Source of the DNA: Ascoidea tarda (nom. inval.)
Taxonomy: Eukaryota > Ascomycota > Saccharomycetes > Ascoideales > Ascoideaceae
Length of the DNA stretch: 64,000 nt
Assembly (NCBI GenBank): GCA_030560485.1
Contig: JAKTTS010000013.1
Span: 1-64,000 of the forward strand
Direction of reading: 5' to 3'
A program made the position numbers and the translations under genes. Shown piece after piece: positions 39,093-48,894 of this stretch (the first letter of the stretch is position 1; every line of letters begins with the position of its first letter). The notes below the pieces were generated by a model that saw only the letters and a program-made list of their open reading frames with translations, did no database searches and had not been told where the DNA came from.

Positions 39093-39872
39093 ATGGATAA
39101 AACTTACATATCCATTTTGACGTTTATTCAAACACAAATCAAAATCATTTCCAAACCAATAAAGCCTTCTCCTGAAATTTTACACCAATTATCCATTATT
39201 CAAGCAAACCCAGCATCACCATCAATTACCAGAAAACAATCATCCAAAAATCATCTAAAAATCACTTCAAAGCTCTCAGAACTCGAATTGAAGAAAATAT
39301 TATTAAAACTAAACAGATCACTCCAAAAAAATTACAAATCTGTTTTTTTGAAACAAGCAAATCATCAAATTTCTTTACAAATCCTAAATTTTCAAAGATT
39401 AACTCAATTATCATCTATCAAATTCTTGTCAGGTTCGCTAAATTTCATGAATAACAATTTAGATAATCTTTTAAATCTCAATAACCAAAACTTTAAAAAC
39501 ATATTATTGATTCTCAAAAAATTACCCAACCCAATTTACTTGTCTTCTAATAAATTATTCTCAAAGAATTCACTTACTTTGTACAAAAAGCTAAGACTAT
39601 CTGTGAACTTAAAGCGAATAAAATTAATTCAATTGTTACAAAAATTGCAATTTTATAAAAATCTAATACAATTAGTTAAAGATAACTTTAATTCGTTTTC
39701 TTCAAATAAAAATGGGCTCTCAAATCTTCAAAATCTACAAAATAATTTGATTACATCACAAAGCACTTTATCCAATGAAATATCAAAATTGAGAATTACC
39801 TTGTCACAATTATTGCCAAAATTGAATGACAAAACTATTAATTTTAAAATAGAAGAATTAAATGGTATATAA
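39093..39872 (+). CDS. small helical protein, possibly Fta4/Nkp1-type kinetochore subunit
   Basis: 259 residues, Lys/Leu/Asn-rich and predicted helical almost throughout. It starts MDKTYISILTFIQTQIKIIS, similar in pattern to yeast Nkp1 (MTDTYNSISNFIENEL). A central YKKLRLSVNLKRIKLIQLLQ followed by KLQFYKNLIQLVKDNFNS recalls the Fta4 family pattern Y-x-x-L-R-x-x-L ... L-x-x-L-L-x-P-F. Heptad-like Leu spacing in the last 50 residues suggests a coiled coil. This assignment rests on pattern only. Alternatives are another small coiled-coil subunit of the kinetochore or spindle. A long T/C-rich leader precedes it. Confidence 0.6.
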   Translation: MDKTYISILTFIQTQIKIISKPIKPSPEILHQLSIIQANPASPSITRKQSSKNHLKITSKLSELELKKILLKLNRSLQKNYKSVFLKQANHQISLQILNFQRLTQLSSIKFLSGSLNFMNNNLDNLLNLNNQNFKNILLILKKLPNPIYLSSNKLFSKNSLTLYKKLRLSVNLKRIKLIQLLQKLQFYKNLIQLVKDNFNSFSSNKNGLSNLQNLQNNLITSQSTLSNEISKLRITLSQLLPKLNDKTINFKIEELNGI

Positions 39873-40450
39873 TGGCATTCATTGTTCATGTTTGAAGGGC
39901 ATTATTAAATTACCTTAAAATCGCTAGAAAAAAAAGAAAAAAAAATTAAAACAACAAATATAAAATAGAAATAAAAGTTAGTAAAGAGTTTTACAATTTA
40001 AAATTTTAAAAGTATCAGCAGTACTAAAAACTAATCCCACATTCTCATCATTGGATTCTTATCAACTACTGAAAATTTTCTGAGAGTTATGCTGGATAAC
40101 ATTTTCTTTATCTGCAAGAATTATTTATCTTTTGCAAAACTTAATCAAAAATAAAATTGGGTGTTTTTTTTTTGAAAATCATCTTACTTCTTGTAAATCT
40201 GGCTTGAATGGTACGGCTTGAACTCATTAAATAGTAAAGATAAATTCTCTTAATTCAAAGCTTTTTTAAATCAACCATAGAAAAGTATTTATTTCACTTT
40301 TTTTTTCTAACCAGGACGTACCTTTTAGTCCTGAAACCAAAAACAATCAAGCTAATAATTTAACTACTTAATTATAAAACTATTACTGTCATATAAAATA
40401 CATTAATTCACACAAAATTTTTTCTAAAAAAAATTAAATAAAAAGTTAAT
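39873..40450. other. spacer between convergent genes
   Basis: AT-rich with A and T runs. It separates the convergent ends of the gene at 39093 and CYR1. No gene is seen. Confidence 0.65.
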
Positions 40451-43400
40451 CTAGCAAATCAAATTCTCTATTATTTTCAATAGGTCGTCAATGTTTTTAC
40501 TTTTATTTGAAAATCTAAAGCTTCCTTCAACTTTTCCAATAGCTTTTCTAATTATTATCATCGAGATACAGTTCTCAATTCTCGTAATAATATTCTCGAG
40601 AATGGCCATATTATCACTATCGGAATTGATTAATGTGTTTGATAAATATGTCTTATTATTACCACCTGTGACAAAATTAGAGTTGCTAATTGATTTATTG
40701 GAAAAAGATCCATTGGAGTTTTCATTAATGCTTTTATTTCCATCATCGCCATTGCTGCTAGCACTACCAAGTTTCTTGCTGCTTGAAAAAAAATAAGAAC
40801 AAATGTGTTCTAATCGAATTGCAATCAAATCTAAATCATTCAAGTCTTCCAATGGAACTAACCCCTTTCTTCGGTGTCTTTCGCTTTTGATATCTGAGGA
40901 CTTTTGAAATTCACGTCGACCACCTAATTCTTTTGGACAAATTAACCAAATTGTCTCCGGACTTTCAAGGCCTTTTAACTTTCTTTCCCCCAATAATTCT
41001 AGCTCATAGCCAATACTTTCAATCGTTTCCATTTCGCTATAGTACAATGAACCAACAGTTTCATCTTCATAAGCCTCAAGCAAAGAGCAGTTTTCATTTT
41101 TGACCTTTAGATATGCTTTCTCATATTTTTTAAACTCAGAGTAAAAATTTGAACTTATTGTGATTTGTCCTCCATCTGCAACAGCACTAACTCTTGCCGC
41201 CCTGTTAACCATAGGTCCAAAATAGTCCATTCTTTTAGTGATAATATCATTTTCACAGACTGGCATACCCCAATGGATTCCCATTCTAACAGACAAGCCT
41301 TTGTACAAAACTTTTCCATCAGATCCTGTCAATTCACAACCTTCATCAGAAAGTAATATCTCAGTCGGCCAGTCCCCATTCAACAATAATAACTGAACTT
41401 TGAAACACCAAATTAACGCAGACAAGGGAGTTGGAAATGATACCATAAATGCATCACCTTCAGTTTTGACTTCATAGCCTCCAATAATACGTAACTGACG
41501 TCTCATAATAGCATTATGAACTTTTATTGCTGATCTCATAGCAATTGGGTATGTATCCCACAACAAGGTCGAATTTTTTATATCAGTAAATACCAATGCA
41601 AGATAATTAGTTGGTGGCTCAATTTCATCTTCCAACTTGGTCAAATTGGAGTCCTGTGCCAAATATCCTCTATTCCTTCGTTTTTTGATAGGTAATATTG
41701 ACTCTTCATTCGTTTCAATTTTTCCCTTTCCCGATTTCACATTCAAAGCTAGCACTATGACAGTGATCTTATCATCTGCTCCATAAGATATTGCATAATC
41801 TCTTAGCTTCTGCGCCGCTAACATTGGATCATTTTTTTCTTGTCTAATAACATCAACCACAGTTTCAAATCTCACATACTCCCAAAGTTCTTTTGTAGCA
41901 ATGACTAACATTTCATCAGAAACTGATAAATCTATTTCTTTGATATCTGGGCAAGCATGAATATGAGGGAGCAAATCAAAGTAACCACAAGCTCTTGATA
42001 CTTCAGCAATACCATCTAGTTTACCGGTACTGGAAACAAAACCTCCACTTTCTCTAATTCTTTCAAATTCACATCGTTTAGTTGGATCATGTCTTACAGT
42101 GAGCACTTCGTGATCGCCATTGATTTTGGATAGCAATGCCATAGTATCACCTATATTAGCTGCGTATAGTTTTTTATCAACAATATATATAACGGTGACG
42201 GAACATCCCCTTGAAAGATCGCCAACATTGAGTCTGGGAGCGTTAGATTTGGTAGTACTTTCAACTGTGTCTTCAGCGTTTTTGCTCACCAGATAACTAT
42301 TGATCACTTTGTTTAACGACAAAAATGCTCTTCGAATTGCATCAGCGATATCACCATTTTCAGATTGCGAAATTGTGCTGACTTTTGATTTTTTTCTTTC
42401 ATATTCACTAATATCACCTATTTTTTTTAACTCTAAACTTAAAAGATTTGGGAAATTTTCTTCAATGATTTTAGAAAGCTTATGTCCATCTTTCTGATCT
42501 TCATCTTTACCATCGAAAAGACAAATCAAGATCTCCTTGTGATTGGACCTGAAATTTTCGATCAACACATCTCTGGTCGATATGTTTTCACGCTTTCCTA
42601 GAGTATCAGCTATTCCATACATCATTTTGCTATTTGTGTTACTTATCTGAGAGATGGTCGTTCTCACACGAGTGTTTAATGTTTCATCAGGCAAAGAAGA
42701 TGTGGGAAACGTCAAATCAATTAAGCCTAAAATCCTCAAGTCCTCTAAATGAGCAAAAGTGTCTTGATTATTCCTTGAGCTGCTAATTACTAGTCTTTTG
42801 TTTCCTGAAAAATTTAAATATTTCAATTTGGTGTTTCGATGCCAATTCCAATCGTATAATACATTGCTAGTATTATATTTCAATTGATTTGATCCGGCAT
42901 CTAGAACCGTTAGGTTTCTAATCCCTGATAGCTCTGCTTGCAAAGTGTGAAATCTATTCCAATTGATATAAAGCTCCTTTAAATTTTCTAGCTGGGATAA
43001 ATCTTCTGTCGGAAAATTTGTTAGCTTATTTCCAGATAGATGCAATTGCGTCAAATTGTTCATTCTGCGCAACCCACCTATGGGAATCTCAATCAAATCA
43101 TTATATGATAGATTGAGACTTTTCAAAGAGGTCATTAACGAAATTGCTTCAAATGAGTCGTCCAGCAATCGATTGTCTGCCATACTTAGAACCATTAAGC
43201 TGTCTCCCAAATATGATGGTAGCATAGCTCTGTTGTAAAGCGAATCGTTTTCTGATCCTAATGTAGATAGACTATTGCTGCGTTGTTTTTCCTGACGTTT
43301 TGCATACTCATTTACTGCTGCACTAAAAGTTTCCGGTAATATTAAAGAAGATCTTCTTGCTTTCAAATCTTTTGAAGTTGCAATTGTAGATGCTAAAGAC

Positions 43401-46400
43401 TGATATCCAAGCGTCAATGGGGAGGATTCCGATATTGAAATTCGAGGAGTATTATTGCAATTTCCTGGATGAGAAGGAAAGTGGGTTATTAAATTAGTTG
43501 ATAGATTCAAGTTATGAAGAGACTTCAAATACCAAATACCTGGAGGTACAGATTGAATGTTATTGCAATGAAGATCCAAATACTGCAAGGAGCTTAAATT
43601 TCCTATATCCTCGGGGATAGCTTGCAAATTATTGCCATAACAAGAGAGGTACATTAATCTTTTGAGGGTACATATGCTAGGAGGTAAGGTTACAATGTGA
43701 TTCTTGTCTAATATTATGTTTTCCACATTTGGAACCTTGAGTAGTAAATCATCCGATATTGAAGCTAACTTTGCTTTCGATAAATTAAGTCGTGTTAAAT
43801 AAATAAGTGAACTGTTGAAAATTATATCCGTAATTGGATTTCTGTCAAAAGCAAAAATTCGAAGATTTTCATTTTCATTTTTAAACGTTGGAACGTTATT
43901 TTTTGAAACATACAATTCTTCGAGGTTTTTGAGTTCACCCAAAATATTGAAATTGCTAAGATTGTTGTAGTTTAAATTTATGTATCTCAATCTCTTCAAT
44001 CTATTAAGATACAGTGGTAAGGATTTTGATAAAGCATTTGTTCCAAGATTTAATCTTTCAAGATGTTTCAAATTTCCTATTGTTTCCGGTATATAACTTA
44101 TTATATTGTAGCTCAAATCTAATTCGGTTAAAAAGGGCAAGTTTGTGAGTGTATCAGGAAATATTTTAATTTGATTAGACGATAAATTTAGGTATTTCAA
44201 ATGTTTCAACTGAGAAAATGTTTTTGGCAAATAAATTATCTGATTACAGTTCAAATTTAATTTTGTGAGGAATCTTAATTGCCCAAGCTGCAAAGGCAAC
44301 TCAATAAATAAATTTTTTTGTAAATCCAAATGGTATAGTTTTTTTGCTTCTAGTATATTTAGAGGGAATCGGACTGATCTATTTGAAATGTAACGTATCT
44401 TTTTTAAATTTTTGCAACAATTAATAAAGTCCATTGGAATATAAATGGATGGATTATTTGAGACGTCTAGTTCTTCAATTTCATGAGTATGTTGATAAAA
44501 CACCAAGGGAATGTTGATAAGATCCATATTTCGTAAATCGACATGAACATAATCTCTTGTTATGGAATTGGCTTCATCGCTTGATAATATTTTGTGCTGA
44601 TTTTTCTCAAGAATGAACTTGCACAAGTAAACAATATCAGTCCCCAAAATATTAAACTTATCTTTCAATGGATCATAGCCAGCAAACATGAGTAAATTGT
44701 TTTGTTGTTTTATTGGTTTGTCCATTATTTCCAATACCTTTGATAATTTTCCGATTTTTAGAGACAATTTATAGTTTTTTATAGTTTTTTCATCTAATCT
44801 AAATTTTTTTGAAACTGCATTCAATAGATCTAAAACCGAAATTTCTAAAGGACATAGAAGAATGGTAGCAAATGAATCATCTTCACTAAAGACTTTTATT
44901 GTATATGTTTCAGAATTTTTTCTAGACATCAGATAGTTATTATTGGAAGTGTTAAGAGTGGATATACTACCAGTTTTGGGATTATTTCTAAAGGGATCAG
45001 TTGAGTTTATCAGAGTGAAGGAAGATTTTTTTTCCACTTTAAAATTATTGACGCCAGATAAATTATAATTTACTTTAAACAAAGAAGAAGTTGGATTTAA
45101 ATTTGAGTTTCTTCTTGGAGCAGTTGAAGAGATGTATGGATTGTTAGAGTTATTGTTGTAAAAGTTGTAAACAGTAGGAGGATGAGGCTTTTCATCAAAT
45201 ATTCTTAAACTAGAAGGACTTCCAGATGGGGATTCATCGATGTAATTTGGAGAGACAGAAGAACGATTTACAAAAGGAATTGAGTTTGGATTTTCTGCGA
45301 TGAAGGAATTGTTTCTAGTGTATATGTGACTCTTAAAACCCTGGTAGCCTGAAGGATTGAGTGGATCTAAGGGATCACCATTTGGGTTTTGAAGATTAGT
45401 GCTATATTTTGGATCGAAATTTGATATGACTGAGTATTTTCTGTTCGAATTGTTCATTGAATAGTTTAAAAACATTGAGTCGTCACTTTTAACGTCCCAG
45501 CTATCAGGAGGCCTCCAGCCTTTATTTATGCCGGCATTGGTGCTATAAGAGGTATAAGGGTTTCCATTAAAGCTATTTGAATTAGATGGGCCATAGTTAT
45601 AAGCATAAGAGTTATTTCTTAGTGAGGCTTTTGGGTTTGTTGAAGAAATGGAGGGTTTATTTTTTGTGAGTAGAGATTGGGCATCAGAAGTTAGGATTCC
45701 TTGCATTTCATTGATATTTAGGTCATAATCAGTGATATTGACTGAGGATGAGTAGCTGTTTGAGTGTGGGATCGAGAAGGAATTGGGAAAAAGTTGCAGG
45801 TTATCAACACTTTTATTAAAAGATGAGCTTATTGGAGAGTTGTTTGTAGTGTTTGAGTTTGAGTTTGAGTTTGAGTTTGAGTTTGAGTTTGGGATTGGGA
45901 TTGTGTTTATAATTGGGATTGTATTTATAGTTGAGTTTACTGATGAGTTTGTAGATGTATTGCCATTGGAAGTATTTACAGACATGATTGGTTTCTGACT
46001 GTTGTTTGTAGATATGGAAGAGGAGTTTTTACCTAGTTTAAATCGAGAACCTTGTCTCTTTGAGCTTAGCGAGAAAATTTTATTGGAAGATTTTGAATGA
46101 GGCAAGGTTGAATTTTGGATTTGAGATTGCAATTGGGGTTGCTGTTGTTGTTGAGATTGAATTGAGGGTTGAGATTGAGGTTGTTGAAGAGTATTTGAGA
46201 ATTTAGGAGAAGAAGTTTGTGTTGGAGAGTTGTTTAAAAAGGAGGAGGTTTGAGACATTGCAGAGTCCTTTGAGTTGTGTCTTTCTCTGCTAAAGAAGCT
46301 AAACATTTTTGTGTTCATATAGCTGATTTCGTTTGATTTTGAAGAGGAAATATTATCAGATTTTGAGTCATTTGAGTTCGAGTTCGAGTTTGAGTTTGAG

Positions 46401-47104
46401 TTAAGATGAGATTGATCAGAGGTGTCACTTTTTCTTGAGGATTCGCTTTCTCTTCGAGAGTAGATTATTTTGTTGAACAAGTAAGAAGGTTTCTTTGATA
46501 ATGATTTAAAGGCTTGGGGATATTGGTGTTGAGACAGGCTGATCTCTATGTTTATGTTTGGGTTAGGGCTGGTGTTTGCAGTTGTGATTATGGGTTGAGA
46601 AGGATCTGTACTCGAGGAATTATTTATAAGATTTGGGTTATTATTGGGATTATTGTTAATGTTGTTGTTATGATTGACATTAATATTATTTGGAATATCG
46701 GGGATTAGAGAGGAAGAAGAGAGAATTGGATCAGGATTTGGAGGATTCGTATTTTTAGTCAAGTTGGCCAATTTGTTTGATTTTAGAGAAGAAAACGATT
46801 TTTTAGATAAAAGGCGAGGCTTTATGGGTTCAGATAAAGGAGGAACAGGGTTCTTGTAGGAAGAGTTGTACAATCTATGGAAACCTTTGTAATTTGAGGA
46901 AATACCAGAGATGGTATTGATATTGGTGTTGGTATTGGTATTATTATTGATTGTGGGATTGTTTTGATTATTTGAGGTGGTTGAATTGGAATCAGGAATT
47001 GTATTGCTGATGTCATTTGTAGCACTTTCTCCATCTTGAAGCTGGTTGTTGTGGTGGTGAAGACGATGAATGGGGTTTTTAGAGCTTTTTTTCGACTTTA
47101 TCAT
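40451..47104 (-). CDS. CYR1: adenylate cyclase
   Basis: Makes cAMP under Ras and glucose control. The 2217-residue product has a long Ser/Asn-rich N-terminus (about 1-730) with (Asn-Ser)n and Gln runs. A Ras-association domain follows near 733-825 (YTIKVFSEDDSF). About two dozen LRRs lie near 880-1440 (LDLQKNLFIELPLQLGQLRF). A PP2C-like domain spans about 1535-1790 (NIGDTMALLSKINGDHEV, GADDKITVIVLALNV). The class III cyclase domain spans about 1835-1985 with metal-binding FTDIKNSTLLWD, KTEGDAFMVSF and RMDYFGPMVNRAARV. A C-terminal CAP-binding-type tail ends the protein. The order is that of fungal Cyr1; S. cerevisiae Cyr1 has 2026 residues. I start at the ATG of MIKSKKSSKNP; the frame also has an upstream ATG 26 codons earlier with a hydrophobic stretch, which I consider unlikely. 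Confidence 0.96.
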   Translation of the reverse strand: MIKSKKSSKNPIHRLHHHNNQLQDGESATNDISNTIPDSNSTTSNNQNNPTINNNTNTNTNINTISGISSNYKGFHRLYNSSYKNPVPPLSEPIKPRLLSKKSFSSLKSNKLANLTKNTNPPNPDPILSSSSLIPDIPNNINVNHNNNINNNPNNNPNLINNSSSTDPSQPIITTANTSPNPNINIEISLSQHQYPQAFKSLSKKPSYLFNKIIYSRRESESSRKSDTSDQSHLNSNSNSNSNSNDSKSDNISSSKSNEISYMNTKMFSFFSRERHNSKDSAMSQTSSFLNNSPTQTSSPKFSNTLQQPQSQPSIQSQQQQQPQLQSQIQNSTLPHSKSSNKIFSLSSKRQGSRFKLGKNSSSISTNNSQKPIMSVNTSNGNTSTNSSVNSTINTIPIINTIPIPNSNSNSNSNSNSNTTNNSPISSSFNKSVDNLQLFPNSFSIPHSNSYSSSVNITDYDLNINEMQGILTSDAQSLLTKNKPSISSTNPKASLRNNSYAYNYGPSNSNSFNGNPYTSYSTNAGINKGWRPPDSWDVKSDDSMFLNYSMNNSNRKYSVISNFDPKYSTNLQNPNGDPLDPLNPSGYQGFKSHIYTRNNSFIAENPNSIPFVNRSSVSPNYIDESPSGSPSSLRIFDEKPHPPTVYNFYNNNSNNPYISSTAPRRNSNLNPTSSLFKVNYNLSGVNNFKVEKKSSFTLINSTDPFRNNPKTGSISTLNTSNNNYLMSRKNSETYTIKVFSEDDSFATILLCPLEISVLDLLNAVSKKFRLDEKTIKNYKLSLKIGKLSKVLEIMDKPIKQQNNLLMFAGYDPLKDKFNILGTDIVYLCKFILEKNQHKILSSDEANSITRDYVHVDLRNMDLINIPLVFYQHTHEIEELDVSNNPSIYIPMDFINCCKNLKKIRYISNRSVRFPLNILEAKKLYHLDLQKNLFIELPLQLGQLRFLTKLNLNCNQIIYLPKTFSQLKHLKYLNLSSNQIKIFPDTLTNLPFLTELDLSYNIISYIPETIGNLKHLERLNLGTNALSKSLPLYLNRLKRLRYINLNYNNLSNFNILGELKNLEELYVSKNNVPTFKNENENLRIFAFDRNPITDIIFNSSLIYLTRLNLSKAKLASISDDLLLKVPNVENIILDKNHIVTLPPSICTLKRLMYLSCYGNNLQAIPEDIGNLSSLQYLDLHCNNIQSVPPGIWYLKSLHNLNLSTNLITHFPSHPGNCNNTPRISISESSPLTLGYQSLASTIATSKDLKARRSSLILPETFSAAVNEYAKRQEKQRSNSLSTLGSENDSLYNRAMLPSYLGDSLMVLSMADNRLLDDSFEAISLMTSLKSLNLSYNDLIEIPIGGLRRMNNLTQLHLSGNKLTNFPTEDLSQLENLKELYINWNRFHTLQAELSGIRNLTVLDAGSNQLKYNTSNVLYDWNWHRNTKLKYLNFSGNKRLVISSSRNNQDTFAHLEDLRILGLIDLTFPTSSLPDETLNTRVRTTISQISNTNSKMMYGIADTLGKRENISTRDVLIENFRSNHKEILICLFDGKDEDQKDGHKLSKIIEENFPNLLSLELKKIGDISEYERKKSKVSTISQSENGDIADAIRRAFLSLNKVINSYLVSKNAEDTVESTTKSNAPRLNVGDLSRGCSVTVIYIVDKKLYAANIGDTMALLSKINGDHEVLTVRHDPTKRCEFERIRESGGFVSSTGKLDGIAEVSRACGYFDLLPHIHACPDIKEIDLSVSDEMLVIATKELWEYVRFETVVDVIRQEKNDPMLAAQKLRDYAISYGADDKITVIVLALNVKSGKGKIETNEESILPIKKRRNRGYLAQDSNLTKLEDEIEPPTNYLALVFTDIKNSTLLWDTYPIAMRSAIKVHNAIMRRQLRIIGGYEVKTEGDAFMVSFPTPLSALIWCFKVQLLLLNGDWPTEILLSDEGCELTGSDGKVLYKGLSVRMGIHWGMPVCENDIITKRMDYFGPMVNRAARVSAVADGGQITISSNFYSEFKKYEKAYLKVKNENCSLLEAYEDETVGSLYYSEMETIESIGYELELLGERKLKGLESPETIWLICPKELGGRREFQKSSDIKSERHRRKGLVPLEDLNDLDLIAIRLEHICSYFFSSSKKLGSASSNGDDGNKSINENSNGSFSNKSISNSNFVTGGNNKTYLSNTLINSDSDNMAILENIITRIENCISMIIIRKAIGKVEGSFRFSNKSKNIDDLLKIIENLIC
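45851..45892. repeat. hexanucleotide microsatellite inside CYR1
   Basis: Seven near-perfect GTTTGA units on the plus strand encode an (Asn-Ser)n run on the CYR1 strand. A second, shorter and partly diverged run lies at about 46375-46402. Confidence 0.85.
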
Positions 47105-48150
47105 TGTTGAAAGTAATTGTGGGTGTGAGCAAAGCAGAAGTAAAAAATACAGCAAGCGAAAACGAAATAAAAGTAAAAACAAGTGAATATAAATACAGGC
47201 ACAACGAAGAAAGAGAAGCCAGAGAGTGGTTGCGTACGATAAAGGGAATGTGATAAAAAGAGTATTGCTTGAGCCAAAGGCTCTACTATAATAGGCCTGG
47301 GGAGGTTGAGGAAGTGTTGCTCTTCAGCTTTGAAACAGCTGTCACAGCTGTGTTAGTCGAAGGATGTGTGGAAAGTGTTGGATAAGAGATGGTAAAGATA
47401 CAATCCAGTTCCTTATTCCCTTTTTTCGAAATGAAAAAAGTAAAATATATTGACTGAGCTGATCAAAAATCACAAGATAAAAGAACCAGAGAAAGGTCCA
47501 GCACACATCCAGGCAAGCCAGAGCAATACAGAAATGAAGAAACAGAAACAGAAGCAGCTGAGGTAGAGTGCAGAAATCGCCAGATAGAGACACATTCGAG
47601 AAGCAGGAGCAGCAGAAGAAGCAGAAGCAGCAGCACCGGACTCGTTGTTCGGCATGGAGCAAAACACTGCGTTTCGCCTTTTCGCCGTTTGTTTTTTGTG
47701 CTCCGGAGCTGGTGCAGCCGTTCTCTGTCCGAACCGCAATGCACGGTCTTTGCTCAAAGTCGCCGGTCGAGTTTCAGTTGCTCTCGGATATTACACATGC
47801 AGAGTGCATATGCAGGTTGTGCATACAAGCACACACGGTTATGAACGGATGGGCTGATGCTGACACCTTCTGGAAAGAATTTTTGAAACCTAGAACATGC
47901 AACAACGCGTATTTTTGCATATAGATGCAACTAGACTTGTAAATAATAATTGGGCTCTTGTTTCTGTGATTTGCTTTAGTTATTCACTTTACACAAAAAG
48001 AAAGATCTCAAATAGATATCTTTATTCCTACTATTCCAATTAATATATTCCAATTAATATATTCCAATATTTCAAAATTTCTCAAACCAAACACCACATC
48101 GGATTTTGGAATAAATGGATCGATCTATAAACCATTTCACACTCATATGA
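47105..48150. other. CYR1 upstream region
   Basis: 47460-47640 is purine-rich on the plus strand, that is, T/C-rich in the direction of CYR1. 47640-47870 is relatively GC-rich and full of TGCA words, including the palindrome TGCATATGCA at 47805-47814. Forward frames here (for example 47645-47857) begin with signal-like residues but match no family, and I treat them as chance. Confidence 0.5.
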
Positions 48151-48348
48151 ATGCTCATACTATTGTTTGACAACAATGCTTCATCATCAATTTGGGATAT
48201 GCAAAAAGATGAATCAAATCATTTAGAAAGGTCTGACTTGTTGTTCTTGGAAAATAATCAAATTGAAAATGCAGATTGGTTGAAAAGCATATCAGAGAGA
48301 TTAATTAGAATTCGTTTTGATAGAAATTAGCTAAAGAGTTTTGAAACA
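48151..48348 (+). pseudogene. short LRR gene relic
   Basis: A 59-codon open stretch contains LLFDNNASSSIW, then DLLFLENNQIENADWL and RLIRIRFDRN. After one stop it continues as LKSFE. The L-x-x-L-x-N-x-x-I spacing fits the LRR family found elsewhere in the window, but only two repeats remain and no F-box is visible. It could also be a chance resemblance. Confidence 0.35.
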
Positions 48349-48894
48349 TAACATAAACATGGTGTTCTATTCACATATTAAGAAAAGAATCTCTAAATTT
48401 TTTATCCTCTATCAAATTTAAAAAAAAATATTCAATGACTTTTTACTCATTCTTATTGTATATAGTTTTTTTTATGTTAAGGTAGAAGTTCATATTTCTT
48501 AATTGGCGAGCTTGGGTTTCATGCATGTTACGGCATGTATCAGTATGTTTTAATCGCACATGCATCTACAAATCCTTTTTCTTTGTGGTTTTTTCAAGAT
48601 CTTGTGATATTTTGGAGACAAATTCACCATTGAAAAGCTTAAATATGGCATGGGATAAAACAAATAGGGTTTTAGTTAAAGACCAAATGATATATTGAAA
48701 CAATAACTTTAATTGAAAGTATATAAAACATAGCAATGAAAATAAATCAACAAAATCTAAAAGAAAGAAAGAAAGATTTTTATAGAATTTTTCGATATAT
48801 TTTTTATTTTTTTCATTTTTTTTTATTTATGGTTTGGTTGTTTTTTTTGTTTATGACTGCATATTTTTGTTTTGTTTTGTCATTTTACCAAGTA
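48349..48894. other. AT-rich spacer downstream of the SLY41-like gene
   Basis: Contains a cluster of ATGCAT/CATGCATG words near 48520-48570 and T-rich runs near 48800-48880. No gene is seen. Confidence 0.55.

Noticed and set aside
47568-47924. Forward 118-codon frame upstream of CYR1
   Set aside because: It overlaps other frames in a composition-biased stretch, has no recognisable domain and lies in the CYR1 promoter region.
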